A program made the translations under genes and the position numbers. From positions 1 to 43,244 of the forward strand of contig JAKSIE010000014.1 in assembly GCA_024398995.1 (NCBI GenBank): 43,244 nt of DNA, written 5' to 3'. The notes under the pieces are model-generated. The model worked only from the letters and a program-made list of their open reading frames with translations, did not search any database and was not told where the DNA came from. Below are positions 8,148 through 17,288 of the stretch, in pieces. The stretch is from Fibrobacter sp. GTDB taxonomy: Bacteria; Fibrobacterota; Fibrobacteria; Fibrobacterales; Fibrobacteraceae. The stretch's first letter is position 1; each line of letters opens with the position of its first letter.

Positions 8148-9455
8148 TTAGCGATGTTCGTTAGTTGTGGGTTCTAGGCCACGGAAGAAGGCTAAACCTT
8201 CGTAATCATTCTTGAGAGCTTGTACACTTTCGCCAATCATGTAGAGGCTTCCCGTAATCAATACGGGGAGTTTACCATTAGCATTACAGTTATCTTCATT
8301 GGCGGCTGCGCGGACAGAATCCAGAAACTCTCGGCTGAGCAAGCCTTCGCTGGCGACAGTCAATCCCAAGTCGCGAAGGAGTCCGCGAAGATCGTCCAGT
8401 TCGCGAAACCGCGGATAAGGCGTCTTGGTGATATGCCAATGGCACACATGAGGTTCCATCAGCTTAAGCATTTCGCTAACGTCCTTGTCCTTGAGTGCGC
8501 CAAAAATGCAATGAAACTTTTGACCGGGATAGTACTTATCCAAGGATTCCACAAGACGACGCACCGCATGGGAATTGTGGGCCCCGTCCAGGATGTAATC
8601 CACCTGGCCATCAGCATTTTCAAGCTTTTGCATACGGCCGGCCCAAGAGCGCTTTGCAAGTGTATTCAACGCAAGGTCATCATTGTAGGAAGTAAACAAC
8701 TTTGCTGCAGCCAAAGAAAGGCAGGCATTTTCCACATAATGCTGCCCCAGGTTGGGCAAATCAATGTCAGAACGAATCTCCGGAATAACCACACTAGCAC
8801 CCAAGCCGGCGGCATATTCCTTAGCTTCGTCAAGCAGTTGGTTAGACAAGCCCCCAAGTACAAAAGTTTTGCCAGAAACACTTTCCGCAGTGATACCCAG
8901 AACTCCCATTTTTTCCTTTAAGATGGCAGATTCCGTAGTGCCCAAAACTTCCGTATGTTCTAAGCCAATGCTTGTCACCACGGCAATGTCACCGTCTGCA
9001 ACGGCAGTACTATCCAGGCGGCCACCCATTCCAGCTTCCAGAACAGCGACTTGAACGCCAGAATTAGCGTAATGCAAAAAAGCCACCAAGGTCAAAACTT
9101 CAAAGAAGGTCGGCTCTATTTTTTCGACATCGCAGCGATTTGCATTAACCTGTTCTGCGGCAGCCTGCACTTGCAGCAAATACTTGTCCAAGTCAGCCAT
9201 GGAAATAGGTTCGTCATCAACGCGGATTCTTTCCTGAATACTTACCAGATGAGGGCTGGTATACAATGCTGTCTTATATCCGTGAGCCTTTAAAATTCCA
9301 GACAGGTAGTAGCTTGTGGAACCTTTTCCATTAGTTCCTACCACATGTATTGTCTTGAATTTTTTTTGAGGATTTCCGAGGGCTTCGCAAAGAGCGCGAG
9401 TAGATTCCAAGCCAGGCATCATCCCGAACATCAAGCGGGAATTCAGATATTCCAT
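8148..9455 (-). CDS. folC: Folylpolyglutamate synthase / dihydrofolate synthase
   Basis: This ATP-dependent ligase adds glutamate to dihydropteroate and folate derivatives. From the ATG at 9455 it has 435 residues, normal for FolC. The start MEYLNSRL is chosen because family members begin this way; an in-frame ATG at 9470 falls in a palindrome. The P-loop HVVGTNGKGSTS lies near residues 38-47, followed by the Mur-ligase-type central domain with VAVLEAGMGGRLDSTA, and ILDGAHNSHAV before the C-terminal domain. The adjacent FecR gene is downstream on the same strand but has its own promoter, so co-regulation is not expected. Confidence is high. Confidence 0.93.
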   Translation of the reverse strand: MEYLNSRLMFGMMPGLESTRALCEALGNPQKKFKTIHVVGTNGKGSTSYYLSGILKAHGYKTALYTSPHLVSIQERIRVDDEPISMADLDKYLLQVQAAAEQVNANRCDVEKIEPTFFEVLTLVAFLHYANSGVQVAVLEAGMGGRLDSTAVADGDIAVVTSIGLEHTEVLGTTESAILKEKMGVLGITAESVSGKTFVLGGLSNQLLDEAKEYAAGLGASVVIPEIRSDIDLPNLGQHYVENACLSLAAAKLFTSYNDDLALNTLAKRSWAGRMQKLENADGQVDYILDGAHNSHAVRRLVESLDKYYPGQKFHCIFGALKDKDVSEMLKLMEPHVCHWHITKTPYPRFRELDDLRGLLRDLGLTVASEGLLSREFLDSVRAAANEDNCNANGKLPVLITGSLYMIGESVQALKNDYEGLAFFRGLEPTTNEHR

Positions 9456-9461
9456 ACCAAC

Positions 9462-9477
9462 ATAGAGCATGCTCTAT
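9462..9477. promoter_or_regulatory. 16-bp perfect palindrome in the folC/endA divergent region
   Basis: ATAGAGCATGCTCTAT reads the same on both strands and lies 7 bp from the folC start, in the 116-bp gap to the divergent endonuclease gene. It overlaps where a folC promoter or leader would be. Operator function is inferred. Confidence 0.35.
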
Positions 9478-9571
9478 AATATAGAACATTCCTTTTTCAT
9501 GAAAATGATGTATTTTTTGTTTATACATACGTTTGAATCCAAGATTCAATATTTTATAGATAGGTTTATAT

Positions 9572-10339
9572 ATGCGTCGCAAGATTTCGGGAGCAAAGCC
9601 CATTTCTCTTTTTATTCTTTTGGGAATTTTTCTCTTGATTCTGTTCGCAGAGGTACAAGCCAAGGTGGATCCCGAGGCCAAACCGCAACATTACGACTAC
9701 CGCGGAGCAGGCCAGCAAATGCGTCGCATCTACTACGGCGACCTGCAAGAGACATTGTACTGCGGCTGCAAATACCAAGACAAGAAACATGTGGACTTTA
9801 GCACTTGCGATTTCGAGCCTCGCTACAATCCTAATCGTAAAAGTTTGAAACGCGCCCAGTCCATTGAATGGGAACATATTGTAACCGCACACAACATGGG
9901 GCACTTTCTGCCCTGTTGGAAGGAAGGTGGCCGAAAGAACTGCAGCGCCAACGACGAAACTTTCAAGCGTATGGAAGGAGACCTTCACAACCTTTACCCC
10001 GCCATCGGCGAAGTCAACGGTGACCGCAACAACTTCATGTACAGCCAATGGACTAATGATCCAGAACCCATGTACGGAAAATGCAAAACCATCGTGGATT
10101 TCAAGCTAAGAAAAGCCCAGCCCCGCGAAGAAGCCCGCGGCATCATCGCCCGAGCCAGTTTCTACATGGAAAAGACCTATGGCATAAAACTTTCCAACCA
10201 AGACCGCAGACTATTCGAAATCTGGGACCGTCAACACCCCGTTACCCCCAGAGAATGCGAACGCGACCGTCGAATTTTCAAGGTTCAGGGCGACCACAAC
10301 CCCTTTGTTTACGAGAAATGCCAAGAAAAAGGGTTCTAG
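9572..10339 (+). CDS. endA: Secreted endonuclease I (EndA/NucM family)
   Basis: The 255-residue protein starts with a basic region and a hydrophobic signal (SLFILLGIFLLILF) ending near residue 28, so it is probably exported or periplasmic. It carries the endonuclease_1 (His-Me finger) signature: SIEWEHIVTAHNMG, then GDLHNLYPAIGEVNGDRNN and FMYSQW, with catalytic His in the WEHIV segment and the Asn-rich metal site. Known members are non-specific DNases (DNA and sometimes RNA) used for nucleotide scavenging or to clear extracellular DNA. Paired Cys in the N-terminal part (CGCKY, CW, C) may form disulfides. There is no strong SD (ATAGG 9 nt upstream). It is divergent from folC and is followed after 67 nt by the large surface protein gene. 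Confidence 0.9.
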   Translation: MRRKISGAKPISLFILLGIFLLILFAEVQAKVDPEAKPQHYDYRGAGQQMRRIYYGDLQETLYCGCKYQDKKHVDFSTCDFEPRYNPNRKSLKRAQSIEWEHIVTAHNMGHFLPCWKEGGRKNCSANDETFKRMEGDLHNLYPAIGEVNGDRNNFMYSQWTNDPEPMYGKCKTIVDFKLRKAQPREEARGIIARASFYMEKTYGIKLSNQDRRLFEIWDRQHPVTPRECERDRRIFKVQGDHNPFVYEKCQEKGF

Positions 10340-10406
10340 ACAAGTCTTTGCGCCGATTCCTAGGGATTTTTTCTAACTTCTTTTTGTATTTGGTATAAGG
10401 ATTATT

Positions 10407-13400
10407 ATGCGTCGTTTAACAGTATTTTTGGCAGTGCTCGCATGTAGCGTTTTTGCGCAGGTGGAATTCCCCCTGGGTTCTAAAGTTGTAAACGTTACCA
10501 AAGATCCGTATAACGCAAAAGCCGACGGTAAACATGATGATACCCAGGCAATTCAGCAGGCTTTGAATGACCATCCGGATGGTGATTACATCATCTACCT
10601 TCCCCATGGCATCTACAAAATTACAGAACAGCTGACCTGGCCCCAGACCGAAAAGGATGAAACTGCAACCCGTCGCACCATTTTGCAAGGCCAGAGCATC
10701 GGCGGCACCATCATCCAGCTCGCCGACAGCACCTACGGTTTCGACAACGAAGACTTTCCTAAGGCCGTGCTTTATACCGGCACTGGTCCCGAACCCCGCA
10801 TCCGTAATGCAGTCCGTGACTTGACACTGAGAACCGGCAAGGGCAACCCCGGTGCCATCGGCGTCCAGTTTAACGCCTCCAACCAAGGCGTAATCAGCAA
10901 CGTAAAGATTTATTCCGGTGACACCACCGGTGTGTACGGCATTGACCTTAGCTTTACCGACAAGATTGGCCCGCTCCTGTTAAAGAACGTAGAAGTTCGC
11001 GGTTTTAAGGTGGGTATCTACGCCAAGGGCGAAACTGGTGCGCTCACCTTAGAACACGTTACCTTGGGCGGACAGACCAAGTACGGTCTTGAAAACGAGG
11101 ATATGAACCTCGCTATTCGAGCTCTCCGCTTCAAAGGTTCTGTGCCCGCCGTCTATAACCACGGCGAATACGCAATCATGAGCCTCGTGGACGGAACCCT
11201 GGAATACGATCCAGGCAAAAACAAGCCCACCAAGACTACCGCCATTGTTAACGAAAGCCATTTGTTCGCCCGTTCCATGAAAGTCAGCAAGTTCGCAACC
11301 ATGCTGAGATCCACCAAGAAAGGTGTCATGGACGAAATCACCAACAGCGAAATCATTGAATACACCACCGAACCTAGCAAGCAGCTTTGCCACAGCCCCA
11401 AGCAGTCCATGCGTGTTCCCGTGGCAGAAACACCCAGCTTTGCAGAACAGAAAGCCGACGACTGGATTACCATTGCAGGCGACTATGGTGGAAAATCCAA
11501 TACGGGATCCGACGACTCCAAGGCAATCCAGGAAGCCATTGACGATGGCGCAGAAACCATCTATTTCCCGCCGGGAGGACGCTGGACCATCAACCGCGAC
11601 ATTTACGTTCGAAACCGCGTACGCCGACTTCTCGGAACCGAGGCCCGTATTGACGGTAAGGGCAAGTTCATTATTGAAAATGGCGCGTTCAACGAACTGA
11701 CCATCGAACGTTTCTCCGAATTCGGCAACGGCATTATCCAGAAGTCCACCCGTTCCATCTTGCTCAAGAACATGATGGTCAAGTCCTTGGAAACCGACGA
11801 ACTGGGCAAGGGCGATATCTTCATGGAAGACGTTTCTATCGGAACCATCCAGATGAACTACCAGAGACTTTGGGGCCGTCAGGTGACCATGATCGGCGAC
11901 ACCAAGGGTCCGAAGATTACCAACAACGGCGGTACAATCTGGATTCTCGGTCTTACAGCAAAGAAGGGTAACACAGTTATCCAGAACTTCAACAAGGCCT
12001 CTGCAGAACTGATTGGCGTTGAAATTGAAGCTAGCGACAAGGCTAAGCAGCGTCCCATGTTCATTAACGACAATTCCAGTCTTAGCATTACGGGCCTTCG
12101 CGAAACCCTGACCCGCGGAAACCCCTTCTTGAAGGTTGTAGAAGATTCCCGCCAGGCATCCGCCATCAAGGCCCTGTTCGGCAAGGAACTGCTCCACACA
12201 GAAAACGGAGGTGCTTTGCTGCCACTGTTTGTGGGCTACGCTCCCAAGTCCGGTCCTAACGAAAAGCCCAAGGTAAGCATTCCCAAGGAAATGCTGGTGG
12301 TTCAACCCAATCGTTTACGCATTACAGGTTCTGTTGAAGACGACGGACGTGGAGATGGTCTTTGCGAAGTTCCCGTTCGTTGGAAAAAGGCTCAGGGCCC
12401 TGGTAAGGCATCCTTCTCCGATACAACCACCTACGAAACGGACATTTCCTTTACCGCCAGCGGTCGCTATAATGTGATTTTCACTGGCGACGACGGATAC
12501 CTCACTGGAGCAGACACCGGTAAGGTTTACGTTTTCGACAAGCGCTACACCACCATGGATAACAACGGAAACAACATTCCTAGTGGCCGTGGTGCAGCAA
12601 CCTGGATTTCTGAATTCGACAACTACAGTCCCCACAGCAGCGATCCCGAGTTGCACGTGGCAAACGTTCCCGGCCAGGCTGGAAAGATTTACCTGAAGTT
12701 TGACCTTTCCGCTTTGCCTGGTCCTCTGTTCGACGTTGCTCTCCAGCTGAATATGCCGGACTCCATCAAAAAGCCCGTTCAGTTGAACATTTTCGGCTTG
12801 AAGGAAACATCCAAGGACATGAACTTCGGTGACCAGAAGTTGGGCATCGACTGGTCCGAAAACGAACTGACATGGGAAAATGCTCCCGCAAACCTTCCCC
12901 AGGCGGGCGGTCAGTTTAACATCCGCAAGAACTCCGGTGGCGGTGTAGATACCAAGTACGCAGAATACCTTGGCATTATTACCCTCAACCCCAAGGCTCC
13001 CCTGGGTGCATTCCTGCGATCTCCCACTTTGACGGAATTCTTCAAGCGCAAGCACGCAACCCATATGTACACCTTGATTCTTACTGCCGTTGAGCCGGGC
13101 GAAACCATTATGGCATCCCCCAGCACTGGCAAGCAGTTTGCACCGTCTCTGTACATCGGCTACTTCGACAATACCCGTTCCGTGGGTGGTGACGCTATGG
13201 ATGGTGGTTACACCTTGTCCAAGGTCAACGTAGACAAGTATTCCCTGGATTGCAACTTTGACTTGACCGTGGGTTACCCGCAGTTTATTCAAATTGAAAT
13301 CGTCAATGAATTCGGCAAACGAATGCTGACAGTCGCAGCCCGCGATCTTGACGGCGAAAAAAAGACAAACTTCAAGTTTAAGGCAAAGGCCTTCCCCACG

Positions 13401-13469
13401 GGCAAATACACATTGAAGGTCATTGGCGAAGCATTTACCGCAGAACAGAAATTCTACATCTTGAACTAG
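10407..13469 (+). CDS. Secreted pectate-lyase-fold (GH55-like) protein with DNRLRE-like module
   Basis: The 1020-residue protein has a signal peptide (MRRLTVFLAVLACSVFAQ). Residues about 25-270 and 355-600 look like two Pectate_lyase_3/GH55-type beta-helix halves: each begins with a KDPYNAKADGKHDDTQAIQQAL-type or GGKSNTGSDDSKAIQEAI motif (D-D-T/S-x-A-I-Q). About 640-710 is an Ig/PKD-like strand region. About 715-890 is a DNRLRE-like module (TWISEFDNYSPHS... KIYLKFDLS). The C-terminal ~90 residues resemble a secretion or sorting domain (GKYTLKVIGEA). A role in binding or cutting plant polysaccharide is inferred. It is in a likely operon with the next gene (10 nt gap). The catalytic residues were not identified. 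Confidence 0.8.
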   Translation: MRRLTVFLAVLACSVFAQVEFPLGSKVVNVTKDPYNAKADGKHDDTQAIQQALNDHPDGDYIIYLPHGIYKITEQLTWPQTEKDETATRRTILQGQSIGGTIIQLADSTYGFDNEDFPKAVLYTGTGPEPRIRNAVRDLTLRTGKGNPGAIGVQFNASNQGVISNVKIYSGDTTGVYGIDLSFTDKIGPLLLKNVEVRGFKVGIYAKGETGALTLEHVTLGGQTKYGLENEDMNLAIRALRFKGSVPAVYNHGEYAIMSLVDGTLEYDPGKNKPTKTTAIVNESHLFARSMKVSKFATMLRSTKKGVMDEITNSEIIEYTTEPSKQLCHSPKQSMRVPVAETPSFAEQKADDWITIAGDYGGKSNTGSDDSKAIQEAIDDGAETIYFPPGGRWTINRDIYVRNRVRRLLGTEARIDGKGKFIIENGAFNELTIERFSEFGNGIIQKSTRSILLKNMMVKSLETDELGKGDIFMEDVSIGTIQMNYQRLWGRQVTMIGDTKGPKITNNGGTIWILGLTAKKGNTVIQNFNKASAELIGVEIEASDKAKQRPMFINDNSSLSITGLRETLTRGNPFLKVVEDSRQASAIKALFGKELLHTENGGALLPLFVGYAPKSGPNEKPKVSIPKEMLVVQPNRLRITGSVEDDGRGDGLCEVPVRWKKAQGPGKASFSDTTTYETDISFTASGRYNVIFTGDDGYLTGADTGKVYVFDKRYTTMDNNGNNIPSGRGAATWISEFDNYSPHSSDPELHVANVPGQAGKIYLKFDLSALPGPLFDVALQLNMPDSIKKPVQLNIFGLKETSKDMNFGDQKLGIDWSENELTWENAPANLPQAGGQFNIRKNSGGGVDTKYAEYLGIITLNPKAPLGAFLRSPTLTEFFKRKHATHMYTLILTAVEPGETIMASPSTGKQFAPSLYIGYFDNTRSVGGDAMDGGYTLSKVNVDKYSLDCNFDLTVGYPQFIQIEIVNEFGKRMLTVAARDLDGEKKTNFKFKAKAFPTGKYTLKVIGEAFTAEQKFYILN

Positions 13470-13479
13470 GAATACAAAG

Positions 13480-15231
13480 ATGAGCATCAAGAAACTTTTC
13501 ACATTAAGTCTGTTTACGCTTAGCGTCGCAGGCCTCGTTGCATGCGACAAAGGTTCCGGCACATCCCCAAAAGACGATGAAAGCAGTTCATCCGTAGCAA
13601 GCTTTAGATCCAGCAGTTCTCTGAGCGAAGACCGCGCAGACATTTCGTATCCCCGAGAAATCGAAATCGGCGACACCATGCAGATCAACGTGGCCTTCTG
13701 CGAAAAGAGCTGTGAAGACACTACCGACAGGGACCCCAGCGAGACTTACATCGAAATTGATGATACGACCATTCCTATGTACCTGGGCAATTTCCCCAAG
13801 GGTAGCCGCATCAAGGTCTACGCCCGAGCAAACAACTTGGACAATGCACAGATTCGCATCAAAAGTGAAAAGGGTGATTCTCTCCGCGCCGTCACCGCCA
13901 TTCCTAAGAAGGCTCAGAGCAAGGACTCCGTTTACGCCTTTTACTTTGCACCCAATTTTGGTTCGGACTCCACCAAGGTCTTTAGAGATTCTAACGAATT
14001 CATCGTGTTCAACGAAGGTCATTACTACCTTGAACTTTCCGGCGAATTCGATGACGAATCCACCTTGCGTTTGAAGACTGTTGTGGACTCGTCCTACTAC
14101 AGCTACACCGGCGACAGCAAGTCCATTTCTATGGGAATGACCGACACCATTCGCGGGGTCATTCTAATCAATGACACTCTGAATGTTGTAAGCATTGATT
14201 TTTCCGCCAACGAAGGTTACAGCATCAACCTTACATCTTTCGGCAAGAACATCACCAAGATGGAACTGAAGGAAGACAAGGAAACCTTGAGAACTTTCGC
14301 AGGCAGCGTCGACACTTTGCTGGTTCCCACGGATTCCGTAGATTGGACTCTGGACCTTACCACCGAAGGTTCCTCCTTCTTCTTCTTGACGGGTCCCTTT
14401 GCATTCTTCGAAGTCAACTCCAAATCTCGTGCATTGGAAAAGGGAGAATACTTCACTCATCCCGACTCCATCAAGATGCCCGGCGAATACTTAATCAGCA
14501 CTCGTCCCAAGGACGACCCGGAAAAATCCATCTACAAGTACAACCTCCGTCAGGAGCAGTATGTTTGGTTGGGCAATTTCAAGAAGGGCGATTCCATCCG
14601 AGTGGAACACAAAATTTCCAACTACTCTGACGACAACCAGGTTAGCCCCGTCACCATAGAAATCATTGACAAGAACCAGAAGGCTCACGCAACCGTAAGT
14701 TCCGTTTACGGCGGTGGTCTTGAAATCACTAAGGACATGCCCGAAGGCCCTTACTACCTGCATTACATCCGCTTGAATTCCAATCCCTTGGACCAGGTGG
14801 CAGACTCCATGCGCTACGTGCTCCAGTTCCGTACCTTGCTGCAGCAGATCGGATCTGTGGAGAATATGGAATTCTACAATCACGAAACAGAAAACTCTGT
14901 GAAGATTATTTCCAACAGCGTCGGCGACACCATCCGCTTCGGTCGTCTAAACCAAATGTTCTCCATGGATGCAAATACGGAAAAGGGTTGGGATGACGTA
15001 GGCTACGATGTTCGTTGGTACGTGCCCTGCAGTGACTTGAACATCATCAATTCCAACTACAAGGTTTCCTCTTGCGAAACCAACGGCACCGAACAGTTGA
15101 TTTCTTCCAACTACTTGATCGTGAAGGACGCTGTGGGCAAAACAGCAAGTTTGATTGCAGAAAGCGTAGCAGACCCCTCTATGCGAGATACGCTTAGCAT
15201 TCTGGTAATTGCAAAGTCTAGTGAAGAATGA
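13480..15231 (+). CDS. Large putative surface lipoprotein
   Basis: The 583-residue product has a lipoprotein signal ending LSVAGLVAC near residue 22, followed by a Ser/Asp/Glu linker (DDESSSSVASFRSSSSL) of the kind common in Fibrobacter lipoproteins. The rest is beta-rich with repeated YYLEL/YLISTR-type strand patterns, suggesting carbohydrate-binding-like or Ig-like modules, but no named domain is recognised. It starts 10 nt after the pectate-lyase-fold gene, so the two are co-transcribed and may work together at the cell surface. Its 3' end converges on the antitoxin gene with only 3 bp between the stop codons. Confidence 0.75.
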   Translation: MSIKKLFTLSLFTLSVAGLVACDKGSGTSPKDDESSSSVASFRSSSSLSEDRADISYPREIEIGDTMQINVAFCEKSCEDTTDRDPSETYIEIDDTTIPMYLGNFPKGSRIKVYARANNLDNAQIRIKSEKGDSLRAVTAIPKKAQSKDSVYAFYFAPNFGSDSTKVFRDSNEFIVFNEGHYYLELSGEFDDESTLRLKTVVDSSYYSYTGDSKSISMGMTDTIRGVILINDTLNVVSIDFSANEGYSINLTSFGKNITKMELKEDKETLRTFAGSVDTLLVPTDSVDWTLDLTTEGSSFFFLTGPFAFFEVNSKSRALEKGEYFTHPDSIKMPGEYLISTRPKDDPEKSIYKYNLRQEQYVWLGNFKKGDSIRVEHKISNYSDDNQVSPVTIEIIDKNQKAHATVSSVYGGGLEITKDMPEGPYYLHYIRLNSNPLDQVADSMRYVLQFRTLLQQIGSVENMEFYNHETENSVKIISNSVGDTIRFGRLNQMFSMDANTEKGWDDVGYDVRWYVPCSDLNIINSNYKVSSCETNGTEQLISSNYLIVKDAVGKTASLIAESVADPSMRDTLSILVIAKSSEE

Positions 15232-15234
15232 TTC

Positions 15235-15435
15235 TTAAACTTCCCAAATCTGATTGGGAAGTTTTCCTATATCGCGGAAGTCCAGCTTACCGGCAGTGGG
15301 TGCAGAAACGCTTACCAGGCGAGCCAAGGGCTTACCGGCACGTTCAATTACGATTTCTTCGTCTTTCAAGGCAACCTGGTTCAACAGGTTGCCAAAATTT
15401 TGACGGACTTCCATTGCAGATACGACTTTTGCCAT
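15235..15435 (-). CDS. Phd/YefM-family antitoxin-like protein (solitary)
   Basis: The 66-residue protein from the ATG at 15435 has the Phd/YefM DNA-binding signature: start MAKVVSAMEVRQNFGNLLNQ, then a strand-turn-strand with EEIVIERAGKPLARLVSV. Antitoxins of this type repress their own operon and neutralise a toxin (Doc, RelE, VapC or others). No toxin-like frame is found beside it: downstream is a lipoprotein gene, upstream is xseA. It could be a solitary regulator or pair with a toxin elsewhere. Its last ~9 codons lie within a terminator hairpin. The 30-bp gap to the divergent xseA start means both promoters overlap. Confidence 0.8.
   Translation of the reverse strand: MAKVVSAMEVRQNFGNLLNQVALKDEEIVIERAGKPLARLVSVSAPTAGKLDFRDIGKLPNQIWEV
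15238..15265. terminator. Terminator hairpin inside the 3' end of the antitoxin gene
   Basis: AACTTCCCAA (15238-15247) and TTGGGAAGTT (15254-15263) form a 10-bp perfect stem with a 6-nt loop, with T runs on both strands. It serves the lipoprotein gene (plus) and also codes for the end of the antitoxin (minus). Confidence 0.8.
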
Positions 15436-15465
15436 AGTAGTACAAAAAATAGTTATATTCTCATT

Positions 15466-16764
15466 GTGGAAACAGAAGTAAGATCCTACACAGTCACCCA
15501 ATACATGACTTCCCTTAAGAGAAAAGTGGAAGAAACCCCAGCTGTATGGGTTCGAGGGGTCATTACACAACTTTCTATCAAGCCAAACATCGTCTATTTG
15601 ACCATTGCGGACTTTGAAGAAGGCAACGTCAAGCCCATCTCTGTAGTGAGTCTTTCCTGTTTTGCAGGCCGATTTGCCGCCATCCAGGCAAAGATTGCAA
15701 ACAGCGGCAAGCCTTTTGAATTAAAGGACCAGCTTAAGGTCAGCTTTTTGATAAAGGCTGAAATCTACGTTCCCTACGGAAAACTGCAGGCCCAGATTCT
15801 GGATATTGATCCGGTGTATACCATCGGCGAGCTCGCCATGACCCGCATGGAAATTTTGCGCAAGTTGGGCGCCGAAGGACTTATCGAAAAGAACAAGTTG
15901 CTGGAGCTGGCCCCCACCCCTATGCGCATCGGTCTTATTACCGGCGAAGGCACCGCCGCCTTCAAGGACTTTACCTCGAAGCTGGCCGAGTCCCCCTTCG
16001 CATTCAAGGTCATGACGGTCTATGCCAAAATGCAAGGCGCGGAAACCGAGCCCACAGTGCTTGCGGCACTGGAAAAGTTGGCTAAAGTGGACGTCATCGA
16101 CGTGGTCTGCATTGTTCGCGGCGGCGGCTCCAAGACGGATTTGAATTTCTTTGACAGCGAGGCATTGTGCCGTGCGGTAGCCAACTTCCCCGTTCCTGTT
16201 TTTACTGGCATCGGGCACGAAATCGACAAGAGCCTGCTGGATGAAGTCGCCTACCAAAGTTGCATTACCCCCACAGATACGGCAAAACGACTCATTGACC
16301 GCGTGGCCGACAGCTGGAGTCAAATGCAGGTTCTTGCACAGAACATTGCCGCCGCCGCGAAAGACTCTCTGGTTCAGGAGAATCAGTACTTGTCTAATTG
16401 CGGAGTATCCTTGCAGCAGAAGGTTTCCAAACGCATCCAGAACGAAAAGATGAAACTTGCCCTTTGCGGCAACAACATGAAGCGTTCCCTGCAGTTCGTC
16501 ATCCGCGACGAAAAGGCCCGCATTGACCGCAACATCGAAGGTCTAAAGCAAGGTTCCCGAAAAATTCTCGATCTGGCAAAGTCTAATTTTAATTTATCAG
16601 AAATCAGAGTAAAGGCAGTAGACCCAGCAACAATCCTTGCCAAGGGTTACTCCCTCACATTGACTGCCGACGGAAAATTCGTGCGCAATGCAAGTCAGCT
16701 AAAAGCAGGCGACACGCTTACTACAAGGCTCCGCGACGGCGAAGTAACATCTGTGGTACAGTAA
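15466..16764 (+). CDS. xseA: Exodeoxyribonuclease VII large subunit
   Basis: XseA with XseB degrades single-stranded DNA in both directions. From the GTG at 15466 it has 432 residues. The GTG is preferred because family members start with a YTVTQYxxSLK-like OB-fold entry, which an in-frame ATG 14 codons later would remove. Motifs: N-terminal OB fold (AVWVRGVITQLS), then the catalytic region with TGEGTAAFKDF, IVRGGGSKTDLNFFDSE and PVFTGIGHEIDKSLLDEVA. The coiled-coil region follows to the end. TATATTCT sits 4 nt before the GTG and there is no SD, so the mRNA may be leaderless. No xseB is adjacent. It converges with the following gene with no gap. Confidence 0.92.
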   Translation: METEVRSYTVTQYMTSLKRKVEETPAVWVRGVITQLSIKPNIVYLTIADFEEGNVKPISVVSLSCFAGRFAAIQAKIANSGKPFELKDQLKVSFLIKAEIYVPYGKLQAQILDIDPVYTIGELAMTRMEILRKLGAEGLIEKNKLLELAPTPMRIGLITGEGTAAFKDFTSKLAESPFAFKVMTVYAKMQGAETEPTVLAALEKLAKVDVIDVVCIVRGGGSKTDLNFFDSEALCRAVANFPVPVFTGIGHEIDKSLLDEVAYQSCITPTDTAKRLIDRVADSWSQMQVLAQNIAAAAKDSLVQENQYLSNCGVSLQQKVSKRIQNEKMKLALCGNNMKRSLQFVIRDEKARIDRNIEGLKQGSRKILDLAKSNFNLSEIRVKAVDPATILAKGYSLTLTADGKFVRNASQLKAGDTLTTRLRDGEVTSVVQ

Positions 16765-17172
16765 CTATTCAAATACCGGCAACGTTTCAATTTTTTCAAA
16801 TCGTTTTGTAGCCGGATCTAACTTAAAAAAGCGCACAGCGTCGCCCAACGAAAGCATAACATAGTTGGGCGTGAGAATCTGCAGGTATTTGTTCAGCTGT
16901 TGTTGTAACGCAGGCCACGTATATTCCCCAGGCGCTTTACATTCCACCAAAAGCCAAGGCTTATCGATAGTCGCCCCTGCACGAAAATTGTGGACCATAA
17001 TGTCCACGCGGTCTTCTGTTTTTGAATCAATGGAATTCAGAGGAAACTCCACCGCAATCAAATGTTCCGGAACCTTCACCTGGTCCAGCAAATAACGAAC
17101 GGTCGCCTGGCGCACGTGTTCCTCGGGCGTTGCAGGAACATCCTTCTTGCGAATGGGATCGTATAGGAGCAT
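16765..17172 (-). CDS. HsdR-N-like PD-(D/E)XK nuclease domain protein (solitary)
   Basis: The 135-residue protein has the HSDR_N_2 pattern of the nuclease domain at the N-terminus of type I restriction HsdR: Asp57 in TEDRVDIMV, then Glu77-x-Lys79 in LLVECKAPG, giving the D...ExK core. It lacks helicase and other R-subunit domains, and no hsdM or hsdS gene is nearby. Stand-alone proteins like this are common in Bacteroidota and have no settled function. Its stop codon begins directly after the xseA stop (0 bp gap, convergent). No SD is seen in front of the ATG. Nuclease activity is inferred from fold motifs only. Confidence 0.75.
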   Translation of the reverse strand: MLLYDPIRKKDVPATPEEHVRQATVRYLLDQVKVPEHLIAVEFPLNSIDSKTEDRVDIMVHNFRAGATIDKPWLLVECKAPGEYTWPALQQQLNKYLQILTPNYVMLSLGDAVRFFKLDPATKRFEKIETLPVFE

Positions 17173-17253
17173 AAAGCGGAAAGGATAAAGGTTAAAGGTT
17201 CAAGAAGGAGCATTCACTTCCGTTACAAAAATAATTTTTTTTCTTGCTTCGTC

Positions 17254-17282
17254 TTGACGCAATCTTTTTTCTGAAGTATATT
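17254..17282 (+). promoter_or_regulatory. Strong sigma-70-type promoter for the short RNA unit
   Basis: TTGACG (17254-17259), a 17-nt spacer, then TATATT (17277-17282). The expected start is about 17289-17290. It is the clearest canonical -35/-10 promoter in the window. Confidence 0.75.
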
Positions 17283-17288
17283 ACAGAA

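Noticed and set aside
11049..13721. Two long minus-strand frames (11049-12305, 12315-13721) opposite the pectate-lyase-fold gene
   Set aside because: Antisense shadows of a convincing coding gene, no signal peptide or domain and no ribosome site.
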